Shown: piece by piece, positions 55,397 to 63,006 of the stretch
Layout of the letters: the number at the start of each line of letters is the position of its first letter
Numbering within the stretch: position 1 is the first letter of the stretch
Assembly (NCBI RefSeq): GCF_009363695.1
Contig: NZ_CP045403.1
Span: 2,026,001 to 2,090,000 of the forward strand
From: Bacillus sp. THAF10
Lineage (GTDB): Bacteria > Bacillota > Bacilli > Bacillales > Bacillaceae_I
Length of the DNA: 64,000 bases
Direction: 5' to 3'
Made by a program: the position numbers and the translations under genes
The notes under the pieces: model-generated
The model's database searches: none
What the model saw: only the letters and a program-made list of their open reading frames with translations
Told to the model about the DNA's origin: nothing

Positions 55397-56308
55397 CTAT
55401 TTTATCGTGTTTTTTAACGTGCCTAATTCGGTAATAGATAATGCTATTTCGTCTTTTGACCGTAACCACCGATGAGTTTCTGTTCCTAGTTCTAATATAC
55501 AACCGGTCCCTACTGTTCCTGAGCCAATCACTTCACCAGGGTATAAGGTTACACCACTTGATGCCCGTTCAATCATTTCTGCAAAGCTATAGTAGATGCT
55601 AGCAAAATTACCTTCTGAAATTTGCTTTCCATTAACAGAGGCTGTCATTTTCAAGTTATAGCCTTTAGAGGTTTTATAAGGCTCCAACTCATCTTTTGTT
55701 ACCATGCATGGGCCAAGAGATGTTGCAAAATCCTTTCCCTTAGCTGGTCCTAACCCTACCTTCATTTCCTGTGCCTGAAGGTCCCTTGCACTCCAATCAT
55801 TCATAATGCAATAGCCGAAAATATATTCCTCTGCATCCTCAGCTCGTATGTTTTTGCCTTCTTTCCCAATGATGCATGCTATTTCTAATTCGAAATCCAA
55901 ACGCTCGCATCCTGGTGGAATATCGATTACCTCTTCCGGACCCCTTACTGCTAAATGATTAGTGAAGTAAAAAACGGGAATATCATACCATTCTGGAACA
56001 ACGTCTAATCCTCTCCTGGAACGAGCTGTTTTGACATGTTCTTCAAACGCATAAAAATCTCTGATGCTGACAGGTCTAGGTAATGGAGCAAGTAATGTGA
56101 CAGTATCAAAAGGATAGCTTTTAGTTAAATGAGGTTCGGAGTAGATCCGTTTTATTTCGTCTTGGTACGTATCGTACGCTTCTATGAAGGATTGCATATC
56201 CTTTGGCACTCTGCCATTAGTAGCTTCATGTAGATCGATAATGAAGTTCTCCTTTATCATTCCTAACCTACAATCTCCAGACGTATTTATAAATGTAACG
56301 TATTTCAT
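55397..56308 (-). CDS. fumarylacetoacetate hydrolase family protein
   Basis: The 303-residue protein has the FAH-family metal-binding core: RLDFELEIACIIGKEGKNI near residue 135, GYCIMNDWSARDLQAQEMKVGLGPAKGKDFATSLGP split over residues 168-205, and GEVIGSGTVGTGCILELGTE near the end. It cleaves fumarylacetoacetate to fumarate and acetoacetate, completing tyrosine degradation. It starts 18 bases after the flavin reductase gene; the ATG has a weak ribosome site. It might also hydrolyse maleylacetoacetate. Confidence 0.88.
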   Translation of the reverse strand: MKYVTFINTSGDCRLGMIKENFIIDLHEATNGRVPKDMQSFIEAYDTYQDEIKRIYSEPHLTKSYPFDTVTLLAPLPRPVSIRDFYAFEEHVKTARSRRGLDVVPEWYDIPVFYFTNHLAVRGPEEVIDIPPGCERLDFELEIACIIGKEGKNIRAEDAEEYIFGYCIMNDWSARDLQAQEMKVGLGPAKGKDFATSLGPCMVTKDELEPYKTSKGYNLKMTASVNGKQISEGNFASIYYSFAEMIERASSGVTLYPGEVIGSGTVGTGCILELGTETHRWLRSKDEIALSITELGTLKNTIK

Positions 56309-56326
56309 CCCGAGCTACTCACATCC

Positions 56327-56935
56327 CTATTTCCTAATAAGTTCAAACATATCACTGACAGATCTTGAATAAATGTTTCCGGCCATCCGTCCAACTGGGT
56401 TTAATTTTTTGGTATCTATTTTTCCGTCATAATAAAGCTCATCATGGACATGAATCATTTCCACTTTACCAATCACAAGGCTCCCTGCTCCTGCCTCTTC
56501 CCCAAAATGGAGAACCTGATGGAGACTGCATTCTAATTGAACAAGACTCTCCTTTACCCGAGGTGGAGTTATGACTAGACTCTCTACCTTTGTGAATCCG
56601 GATTGTTCGAATTCATCTATTTCACTAGGAAATTCAGTGGCAGTAACATTCATTTTCTCAACGATTTCTTCACTGACAATATTTATCACGAATTCCTTAG
56701 TTTCTTCTATATTAACAAGCGTATCTTTTTTGCTCCCATCCCTGCCATTTCTCATCGGTGAAAAACAAACTAGCATCGGTTCTGCACTAATGGCTGTGAA
56801 AAAACTAAATGGTGCAATATTGGTTACACCAGCTTTATTAATAGAAGAAACCATCGCGATGGGTCTTGGAAGAATGGAACCTATCATTAATTTATAGGCG
56901 TCTCGCCAAGGCAGACTGCTGGGTTCAACATTCAT
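56327..56935 (-). CDS. flavin reductase-like FMN-binding split-barrel protein
   Basis: The 202-residue protein has the flavin reductase (DIM6/NTAB) split-barrel start MIGSILPRPIAMVSSINKAG and FSPMRNGRDGSKKDTLVNI. Such proteins bind FMN and supply reduced flavin, or act on their own. Nothing in the tyrosine pathway obviously needs a flavin reductase, so its presence between the aminotransferase and FAH genes is unusual. Its start is 10 bases after GGGG. The role is unknown. Confidence 0.82.
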   Translation of the reverse strand: MNVEPSSLPWRDAYKLMIGSILPRPIAMVSSINKAGVTNIAPFSFFTAISAEPMLVCFSPMRNGRDGSKKDTLVNIEETKEFVINIVSEEIVEKMNVTATEFPSEIDEFEQSGFTKVESLVITPPRVKESLVQLECSLHQVLHFGEEAGAGSLVIGKVEMIHVHDELYYDGKIDTKKLNPVGRMAGNIYSRSVSDMFELIRK

Positions 56936-56941
56936 CTGAAG

Positions 56942-58042
56942 TTATCCCCTTTCTCCGACTTTTTTTAATGCTTCAATAAAATAACGGTTATCATCCATGG
57001 AACTGATGGTTACTCGAATGCTTTCGGGATATCCTAATGCAGTGCCTGGCTTTACCATGACTCCAAGTTCTAACAGTTGATCGGCAATTTTCTTCCCATC
57101 CTTTCGCACATGAATCATGATGAAATTTGCTTGTGTTGGGAAATAGGTATAACCCAGTCGATCTAGCTCAAATTCGATAAAAGCCTTTCCTTCTTCATTT
57201 CTTTTCAAGCAATCCAGCCTAAATCCCTGATCTTCAAGGGCCATTACTGCTGCAGATTGGCCAAGCTGGTTGACGTTGAAAACTTCTTTTACCTTCGTAA
57301 GTTCATGGACGATGAATGAATCCATAATCCCATACCCTACTCTTAGTCCAGCTAGACCGTATATTTTGGAAAATGTACGTAAAATAACGAGATTGGCAAA
57401 TTTATTAAGGAAAGGGACAGAGGAAAGATATTCATTACTCGTTGCATATTCATAGTAAGCTTCATCTAAAATGACGAGAACATTTTCCGGTACTCTTTCT
57501 ATAAAGGCTATTAACTCCTCTTTACCAACAATCGTACCTGTCGGGTTATTAGGATTGCAGATAAAGACCATTTTGGTATTGCTAGTTATCGCTGCGCTCA
57601 TGGCAGATAGGTTGTGAACTCCATTTTCGAGCGGTATTAAAACTGGGATCCCACCTTCTATGGAAACATTCGTTTTATACCTTGGAAAGGTAATCTCCGC
57701 CATGATCGCTTCTTCTCCAGGATTTATAAACGCACGAAGTAAGAGACGGATGATTTCATCTGATCCATTGCCTATAAAAACTTGCTCTTGTTTCACCTGT
57801 AAGTACTCTGCTAGGTTCTTTGTTAATAAGCTAGCAGAGCCATCTGGATACGTGTAAATTCGCTCTAAATTCTCTTTAATTTGCTCTTTCACTAAAGGGG
57901 AACAGCCAAAAACATTTTCTATTTCAGACATATTTCTTATTAAGGGAATTCCAAGTTCTAACTGAATATCATGAATGCTTTTTCCCAAAGGATAGGCAGC
58001 AATATTCTGTAAGATTTTACGGCTCTCAACTTTAACTGCCAA
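56942..58042 (-). CDS. HisC-type PLP aminotransferase (likely aromatic amino acid)
   Basis: A class I/II aminotransferase of about 366 residues with ICNPNNPTGTIVGKEEL near residue 165, the aspartate motif VLILDEAYYEYA and the PLP lysine in RTFSKIYGLAGLRVGYG. Sequence type is close to histidinol-phosphate aminotransferases, which often accept aromatic substrates; the operon context suggests tyrosine to 4-hydroxyphenylpyruvate. I choose TTG 58042, 8 bases after AGGGAGG, over the ATG at 58048 only two bases from that site. Confidence 0.85.
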   Translation of the reverse strand: MAVKVESRKILQNIAAYPLGKSIHDIQLELGIPLIRNMSEIENVFGCSPLVKEQIKENLERIYTYPDGSASLLTKNLAEYLQVKQEQVFIGNGSDEIIRLLLRAFINPGEEAIMAEITFPRYKTNVSIEGGIPVLIPLENGVHNLSAMSAAITSNTKMVFICNPNNPTGTIVGKEELIAFIERVPENVLVILDEAYYEYATSNEYLSSVPFLNKFANLVILRTFSKIYGLAGLRVGYGIMDSFIVHELTKVKEVFNVNQLGQSAAVMALEDQGFRLDCLKRNEEGKAFIEFELDRLGYTYFPTQANFIMIHVRKDGKKIADQLLELGVMVKPGTALGYPESIRVTISSMDDNRYFIEALKKVGERG

Positions 58043-58093
58043 ATTCATAACCTCCCTAATAGAAAAGGAGGGAGCAGCCTCCCCCCTTTTTGC

Positions 58094-59212
58094 TTACAAA
58101 TTGCCTCTTAATTCCTGTTCTCTTTCAATCGATTCAAATAATGCTTTAAAGTTTCCTTCGCCAAACCCTTTGGCACCTTTTCTTTGGATTACTTCAATGA
58201 AAAGAGTTGGACGGTCAACGATAGGTTTCGTGAAGATTTGTAATAAATAGCCTTCATCATCACGATCCACTAAAATACTTAATTCACGTAGCTTAGCAAT
58301 TTCTTCATCAATTTCCCCTACGCGTTCAGAGAGCATTTCATAGTACGTATCTGGAGTATTTAAAAATTCAACTCCATTTTCTTTTAACGTACTGACTGTT
58401 TTTACGATATCCTCAGTCAGGATGGCTATATGCTGAACACCAGGGCCATTATAAAACTCTAGGTATTCTTGAATTTGTGACTTCCTTTTCCCTTCAGCTG
58501 GTTCATTGATTGGGAACTTTATTCTTCCACCGTTATGCATTACCTTGGACATAAGTGCGGAATATTCCGTATTAATATCCTTATCTGTAAAATGGGTCAT
58601 TTCCTTAAAGCCCATCACTTTTTCGTAATATGCCACCCATTCTTCCATCTGTTCGACATTTCCAACAACGTGGTCGATCCCAATAATGCCTGCATCTTTG
58701 ACAGGTGTGGAATTTTTGTATTCCTTAAACCCAGGCATGAAGACACCTTTATAATCCTTGCGCTCCACTAACGTGTGAATCGTATCACCATATGTACCAA
58801 TAACCGCTTTTTTCAGGCTTCCATTTTCGTCTGTATGAACCTGTGGCGGGGAAATTGCAATTGCTCCTCTTTCAACAGCCCCATTGTATGCCGCTTCTAC
58901 GTCTTCCACTACAAGCGCAATATCTTTTACACCGTCACCGTGTTTTTTCACAAATTCGGATACTTTTGTTTCTTGTTTTAATGAACCTGTAATAACAAGA
59001 CGGACATTTCGTTGCTTTAATACATACGAAACACTTTCTCTGTTTCCTGTTTCAAGTCCAGAGTAAGCAATTGGCATAAACCCAAAGGTAGTAGCAAAAA
59101 AGTGCATTGCTTGTTTTGCGTTACCAGAATAAATCTCTAAATAATCTACATCTTTTACTGGAAAAACTTCTTCCACCTGATCCTTTTGAAGCACTGCTTT
59201 TTCAACGTTCAT
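58094..59212 (-). CDS. hpd: 4-hydroxyphenylpyruvate dioxygenase
   Basis: An Fe(II)-dependent dioxygenase that converts 4-hydroxyphenylpyruvate to homogentisate. I start at ATG 59212 (MNVEKAVLQKDQVEEVFPVK), 7 bases after GGAGG, giving 372 residues. The iron ligands are visible: GIDHVVGNVEQ near residue 180, GVQHIAILTED near 258 and LFIEVIQRKG near 340, followed by GEGNFKALFESIEREQ. It is the first gene of the operon, preceded by a promoter. Confidence 0.93.
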   Translation of the reverse strand: MNVEKAVLQKDQVEEVFPVKDVDYLEIYSGNAKQAMHFFATTFGFMPIAYSGLETGNRESVSYVLKQRNVRLVITGSLKQETKVSEFVKKHGDGVKDIALVVEDVEAAYNGAVERGAIAISPPQVHTDENGSLKKAVIGTYGDTIHTLVERKDYKGVFMPGFKEYKNSTPVKDAGIIGIDHVVGNVEQMEEWVAYYEKVMGFKEMTHFTDKDINTEYSALMSKVMHNGGRIKFPINEPAEGKRKSQIQEYLEFYNGPGVQHIAILTEDIVKTVSTLKENGVEFLNTPDTYYEMLSERVGEIDEEIAKLRELSILVDRDDEGYLLQIFTKPIVDRPTLFIEVIQRKGAKGFGEGNFKALFESIEREQELRGNL

Positions 59213-59259
59213 CAGAAGACCTCCCATATTATTATAAAATTTTTACTATTCTAATATTC

Positions 59260-59289
59260 AATATAAGCGATTGATTTTCACGTTGGCAA
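59260..59289 (-). promoter_or_regulatory. promoter of the tyrosine-degradation operon
   Basis: Read leftward, TTGCCA (-35) and TATATT (-10) are spaced by 18 bases. Transcription would start near 59254, about 40 bases before hpd. Confidence 0.6.
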
Positions 59290-59322
59290 GAGTACCATTT
59301 AAAGCTAAAATGCTTTGACGCG

Positions 59323-59336
59323 AGAAAGCGCTATCA
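59323..59336 (-). promoter_or_regulatory. cre-like site upstream of hpd
   Basis: Read leftward, TGATAGCGCTTTCT differs at two positions from the palindromic cre ideal TGAAAGCGCTTTCA. It overlaps the stop codon of the E3-like gene and lies about 70-80 bases upstream of the predicted hpd start, so it could act on either unit. Confidence 0.45.
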
Positions 59337-60770
59337 AGTTGCTGTAACCTTTTGCTTTTTTACTTGTGGTGGTTTGTGAATCGCTTTATCTGTTGTATCC
59401 TCTACTGATTCTAGCAAACACTCATTTAAGCTTGGATGTGGATACAACGGGAACAACATGTCCTCCTCTCTTGCAACCATTTCCAAAGCAAGGACCCCTG
59501 AACTGATTTGTTCCACTGCATGCGATCCAATAATATGCATCCCTAGAAGTACATCTGTTTCTTGGTCGGAGATGGTTTTAATGACTCCTGCTTTCTCCCC
59601 AATAATGGTTGCATACCCATTTGACTGTAGTGGACTCTCACCAATCTTCACCTTATATCCAGCATCTATTGCAGCATGTTCAGTTAATCCAACTGTAGCA
59701 ATGGGAGGAATGGTTTGCAGTACCCGAGGGAGAAACGTTAAATCATAAACTGTATTCATACCACTGATATTTTCTGCGGCCACTTTCCCTTGTTTGATCG
59801 CTTTTACTGCTAAGGCAGGCCCCGATGTGATATCACCTATTGCGTAGATGTTAGGTACATTGGTTTGACAACCTTCATTAATTTCTACAAATGAGCGGTC
59901 ATCTAGATTCACTCCAGCACGATCTAATCCTAATGTAACTTCTTTGGGTGCTCTTTCTTCTGCAACATAAACATGAGAGCTTGTTAATTGTAGAGTAGAG
60001 TTGGCCTTATCTTTACAGTTAATTTCATACTTGTCACCTATCTCCTCGATGGTTGGTGGCTCTGATAACTTAATAACTTTTATTTTTTGTTTTTTCAGTT
60101 GCCTGTTCAGTTCTTTTGTCAGTGAACTATCAAAGGAAAATTCGTCTGAATTCGGCGGCAAAAGAATGGTCACAGATGACCCGAAGCTATTAAAAGCCGT
60201 TGCAATTTCAAGCACATAATCATCATTTCCATAAAGAATTAGTTCATCTGGAAGCTCATCTAAATTCCACATCGTTTTAGGAGTTAAAGTTTTAGTTTTT
60301 GTTTCAAGGATTGGCTTTCTCGGACAGCCTGACGCAATAATGGCATACTGATAGGTAAAGGTGTCATATTGATGTCCATTTTCCACGCCAATTTTTCCTT
60401 GTGCTAAGAAGGAAGCCTCTCCTTCAATAATTTCAATCTTGTTAGCTTTACAAAGAGCTTCAATTCCCTTTTTTAATGTGTTAATGGTTTTATGTTTATG
60501 TTCTTGTAACACGTCAAGGGCGAAGACTACCTGATCTATTTTCATTCCAAGATTTTTAAAACCATGTAATCGCTCAAAATTTTGCGCTGCAGCAGTATGT
60601 AGCTTGGAGGGGATGCAGCCTTCATGCAGACACAATCCACCTAATTGTTTTTTTTCAATAAGTGTTACTTGTAGCCCTAGCTGGGCCGCTCGTATTGCGG
60701 CATGATATCCTCCAGGTCCCCCGCCAATAATGACAACATCTCTTTCTTGTGATAATTCTCCAACTACCAT
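59334..60770 (-). CDS. dihydrolipoyl dehydrogenase (E3)-like flavoprotein with degenerate NAD motif
   Basis: The 478-residue protein has the FAD-binding start DVVIIGGGPGGYHAAIRAAQ, the redox disulfide CLHEGC (Cys47-Cys52), ASGCPRKP, the second FAD motif YAIGDIT and the active HPSLNE (His445, Glu450). The central NAD domain is odd: the expected glycine-rich GGGxIGxE is YGNDDYVLE (residues 180-188), and the usual GRxPN region reads EERAPK. It is the last gene of the complex cluster and its ATG overlaps the E2 stop region. It may be an E3 with altered cofactor use. Confidence 0.85.
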   Translation of the reverse strand: MVVGELSQERDVVIIGGGPGGYHAAIRAAQLGLQVTLIEKKQLGGLCLHEGCIPSKLHTAAAQNFERLHGFKNLGMKIDQVVFALDVLQEHKHKTINTLKKGIEALCKANKIEIIEGEASFLAQGKIGVENGHQYDTFTYQYAIIASGCPRKPILETKTKTLTPKTMWNLDELPDELILYGNDDYVLEIATAFNSFGSSVTILLPPNSDEFSFDSSLTKELNRQLKKQKIKVIKLSEPPTIEEIGDKYEINCKDKANSTLQLTSSHVYVAEERAPKEVTLGLDRAGVNLDDRSFVEINEGCQTNVPNIYAIGDITSGPALAVKAIKQGKVAAENISGMNTVYDLTFLPRVLQTIPPIATVGLTEHAAIDAGYKVKIGESPLQSNGYATIIGEKAGVIKTISDQETDVLLGMHIIGSHAVEQISSGVLALEMVAREEDMLFPLYPHPSLNECLLESVEDTTDKAIHKPPQVKKQKVTAT

Positions 60771-61997
60771 TTACACCAGCTCCATCATTAATAAGTTTGG
60801 TTGTTCTAGAAGTTGACTCAGTCTGTTTGTAAAGGCTACCGCCGTCGCGCCATCCGCTACACGGTGGTCAAAGGACATGGAGATGTTCATCATGGAACGA
60901 ATAACGATTTCATCCTGATCATTTACAACCGGACGCTTCTTCGTTTTGTGAAAGGATATCAACGCGACTTCTGGATGGTTGATAATTGGGGTGGCCCCAA
61001 TACTTCCACCAAGAGGACCGACATTGCTAATGGTAAAGCTACCTCCTGAGATGTCTTGCATCGATAACTTGTTTTCTTGCGCTCTTCCTGTTAGATCTTT
61101 GAGGCTTGCATGGATCTCACGCAGTGATTTAGCTTCGACATTTTTGACAACAGGTACGATTAAGCCCTCTTCTGTATCGGTAGCGATTCCAATATGGTGT
61201 TCCCTAATTAGTTCAATCGTTTCTTCTGCTTCGTTCAATCTCGCATTAAAAATTGGGTAATCCTTTAAGGCTACCGATATGGCCTTTAGGAAAAAGGCAG
61301 TAGCCGATATAGTAGCTTGATTATTTTTCCAAGCTGCTCTCATTTCCAAAATATTTGTAGCATCCACTTCTTCAAAATGTGTGCAATGAGGTATGGTGCG
61401 AAGTGATTGTGCCATCTTGTGAGCAATTTGTTTTCTTCTTCCCCGAAAAGGAATAGTTTGGGAAGTCTCTTTTGGTAAAGTAGTTGTGGATGAAGCGCTC
61501 TTTTGTGGAACAGATTTTTCTTTTTCGGTTACTTCTGGTGATTTCTCTTCATTTGAAATAAAACGGAACACATCCTCATCGGTAATTCTTCCACCCGGTC
61601 CTGTTCCTTTCACTTCTTCAATATTGACACCAGCTTCACGTGCTATTTTTCTTGTGTAAGGTGCAGCCATAATACGAAACGTTTTTGTCGATGCTGTTGG
61701 TTTAGAAGCAGATAGATTAGTAGTTTCAATGACTTTTTCGTCCTCAGCTTTGTTGCTGCTTCCATCTGATTCCATTAGAAAAATCGTCGTCCCTACTGGT
61801 ATCGTTTGCCCTACTTCTACTTTAATTTCTTTAATCACACCTGCAGCAGGTGCTGGAATTTCTGCTGTCATTTTATCTGTTTGTACCTCAACTAATGGTT
61901 GATCCGGCTTTACTGAATCCCCCGATTTAACGAAAAAGGTCAACACATCCGCCTGTGTCATTCCTTCGCCAATATCATGAAGCTTGACCTCAATCAT
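60771..61997 (-). CDS. dihydrolipoyl acyltransferase (E2) of a 2-oxoacid dehydrogenase complex
   Basis: The 408-residue protein has one lipoyl domain (lysine in VEVQTDKMTAEIPAP near residue 43), a peripheral-subunit-binding domain (PYTRKIAREAGVNIEEVKG near residue 115) and a catalytic domain ending with MSFDHRVADGATA (His and Asp near residue 378). Domains are joined by Ser/Thr/Lys-rich linkers. It transfers the acyl group to CoA. The ATG follows AGGGGGTCC. Which acid is used is unclear. Confidence 0.93.
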   Translation of the reverse strand: MIEVKLHDIGEGMTQADVLTFFVKSGDSVKPDQPLVEVQTDKMTAEIPAPAAGVIKEIKVEVGQTIPVGTTIFLMESDGSSNKAEDEKVIETTNLSASKPTASTKTFRIMAAPYTRKIAREAGVNIEEVKGTGPGGRITDEDVFRFISNEEKSPEVTEKEKSVPQKSASSTTTLPKETSQTIPFRGRRKQIAHKMAQSLRTIPHCTHFEEVDATNILEMRAAWKNNQATISATAFFLKAISVALKDYPIFNARLNEAEETIELIREHHIGIATDTEEGLIVPVVKNVEAKSLREIHASLKDLTGRAQENKLSMQDISGGSFTISNVGPLGGSIGATPIINHPEVALISFHKTKKRPVVNDQDEIVIRSMMNISMSFDHRVADGATAVAFTNRLSQLLEQPNLLMMELV

Positions 61998-62010
61998 ATA
62001 GATGGACCCC

Positions 62011-63006
62011 CTAAAAGTTCATTACTTTTTTCACTGCAGCGATAATTCTTTCTTTTGTAGGAAGGTAATAGTCTTCAAATCCGAAGTAAGGTACTGGGAC
62101 ATCAAACCCAGTGACTCGTTCTGTTGGTGCTTTTTGAAAAAGAAAAGAAGTTTCATTAATAATAGCCATCACGTCCCCACTGACGCTCGTTTGTGCATGT
62201 GCTTCATGAACAATGACGGTTCTTCCTGTTTTCTGTACAGATTCACTTATGATTTCTTTATCGATTGGATACAAGCTTCTGAGGTCAATAACGTCACACG
62301 TTATTCCGTCTGCTTTCAACTCCTTAGCAGCCTGCATGGCGACAGGAATCATGGCACCCCAAGCAATAACAGAAACATCTTCCCCCTCTTGACATCGTTT
62401 TCCTTTTCCAATTTCCACCGTATAATGACCTTCCGGTACCTCATCTCTTACAGATCTGTAACAACGCATGGGTTCTAGAAAAAGAACAGGATCAGGGTCT
62501 TCAATAGCCGCAATTAACAAACCCTTAGCATCATAAGGATTTGATGGACAAACCACCTTAATACCAGGCATATGTGTGAACAAAGCTTCGGTGCTATCAG
62601 AATGAATTTCTGGTGCTCTAACACCTGCTCCATATGGTGCCCTAATGACCATGGGGACTGTATAATGACCCATCGTTCTTGCTCTGATTCTCGAAGCATG
62701 AGTCATAATCTGCTCATAGGCTGGATAGATAAATCCTAAGAACTGAATTTCTGCTACAGGTTTAAACCCATTTACAGCCATGCCAATTGCTGCTCCAATA
62801 AAACCTGCCTCACTAAGAGGTGTATCAAGGACGCGTTCTTCCCCATGCTTCTGTTGTAGGCCGTCGGTTGCACGGAAGACTCCACCATTAACACCAATGT
62901 CTTCTCCCATCAAAAGAACATTTTCGTCAAGGGAAAGCATGGTATCTAGACCATCTGTAATTGCCTGAACCATCGTTAGTGTTTTCGTCTTTACTGCCGT
63001 TTCCAT
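62011..63006 (-). CDS. 2-oxoacid dehydrogenase E1 component, beta subunit (PdhB-like)
   Basis: The 331-residue protein matches E1-beta: VLLMGEDIGVNGGVFRATDG near residue 30, the DTPLSEAGFIGAAIGMAVNG stretch, PYGAGVRAPEIHSDSTEAL, and VIDLRSLYPIDKEIISESV. It forms a heterotetramer with E1-alpha and contributes TPP binding. Its start overlaps the E1-alpha stop by one base and has GAGGTG upstream, so the subunits are translationally coupled. Confidence 0.93.
   Translation of the reverse strand: METAVKTKTLTMVQAITDGLDTMLSLDENVLLMGEDIGVNGGVFRATDGLQQKHGEERVLDTPLSEAGFIGAAIGMAVNGFKPVAEIQFLGFIYPAYEQIMTHASRIRARTMGHYTVPMVIRAPYGAGVRAPEIHSDSTEALFTHMPGIKVVCPSNPYDAKGLLIAAIEDPDPVLFLEPMRCYRSVRDEVPEGHYTVEIGKGKRCQEGEDVSVIAWGAMIPVAMQAAKELKADGITCDVIDLRSLYPIDKEIISESVQKTGRTVIVHEAHAQTSVSGDVMAIINETSFLFQKAPTERVTGFDVPVPYFGFEDYYLPTKERIIAAVKKVMNF

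Noticed and set aside
62002..62478. 158-residue open frame antisense to E1-beta
   Set aside because: It lies wholly opposite a conserved gene and has the Cys/Phe/Ser-rich composition typical of antisense shadows.
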